5,278 bases of DNA. It comes from Methanocalculus sp. GTDB lineage: Archaea; Halobacteriota; Methanomicrobia; Methanomicrobiales; Methanocorpusculaceae. Shown here one piece after another: positions 5,226 through 5,278 of this stretch. Within the stretch, counting starts at the first letter, position 1. Each line of letters begins with the position of its first letter. The stretch is taken from assembly GCF_030651615.1 (NCBI RefSeq), contig NZ_JAUSCG010000153.1, positions 1 through 5,278 of the forward strand, read 5' to 3'. Below the pieces are notes generated by a model. The model did no database searches. It saw nothing but the letters and a program-made list of their open reading frames with translations, and was not told the DNA's origin. Both the position numbers and the translations under genes were made by a program.

Positions 5226-5278
5226 ATGAATCTCCCGATTCCCCCGATGAGTGTCAGGACAAAAATCCTTATAGCATT
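5226..5278 (+). CDS. Possible N-terminus of a divergent gene (cut by right edge)
   Basis: A + strand frame opens at ATG 5226 and stays open to the window end, encoding MNLPIPPMSVRTKILIA. Alternative in-frame starts are ATG 5211 and ATG 5247. The TATA-like element at 5195-5202 lies about 27 bases before ATG 5226, which fits a leaderless start. A short basic segment (SVRTK) leading into hydrophobic ILIA resembles the beginning of membrane sensor proteins such as methyl-accepting or HAMP kinases, but seventeen residues are far too few to decide. A stretch of 53 bases without a stop is weak evidence on its own. Confidence 0.3.
   Translation, partial: MNLPIPPMSVRTKILIA

Overview
The window looks like archaeal chromosomal DNA, most likely from a methanogen of the Methanomicrobia (Methanomicrobiales or a close relative). 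This is an inference from three things: the style of the histidine kinases (HDIxNQ H-box, 7TM-PAS-kinase layout), the type of K+ channel tail, and upstream regions that carry TATA-like boxes about 27 to 33 bases before the start codon with no Shine-Dalgarno. No rRNA, tRNA, CRISPR array or mobile element was found.

Layout, left to right. (1) Positions 1-708, + strand: the C-terminal half of a PAS-type sensor histidine kinase, cut by the left edge. (2) Positions 709-936: no gene; a T7 tract and two GC-rich hairpins that look like transcript ends. (3) Positions 937-1128, - strand: a small 63-residue protein built from two copies of a helix-strand unit, with a clear GGTGAT ribosome site and a TATA-like box. 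(4) Positions 1129-1425: promoters and possibly a doubtful short + strand frame. (5) Positions 1426-3117, + strand: a complete 563-residue membrane histidine kinase (seven-helix sensor, PAS, kinase core). (6) Positions 3100-3918, - strand: a two-helix K+ channel with a long cytoplasmic tail that is not an RCK domain; its 3' end overlaps that of the kinase by 18 bases. (7) Positions 3943-5145, - strand: an NAD(P)-dependent malic enzyme, 24 bases upstream of the channel and co-directional with it. (8) Positions 5146-5278: a promoter region, probably bidirectional, and perhaps the first codons of a divergent + strand gene.

How the genes may work together. The two kinases share nearly the same catalytic core and neither has a receiver domain or a response regulator beside it here, so both look like orphan sensors that must signal to partners elsewhere. 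Malic enzyme (malate to pyruvate and CO2) and the K+ channel could be co-transcribed, but the channel also has its own TATA-like box inside the last codons of the malic enzyme gene, so it may be expressed separately. Nothing in the window proves a single joint system; the least described parts are the small duplicated protein and the channel tail.
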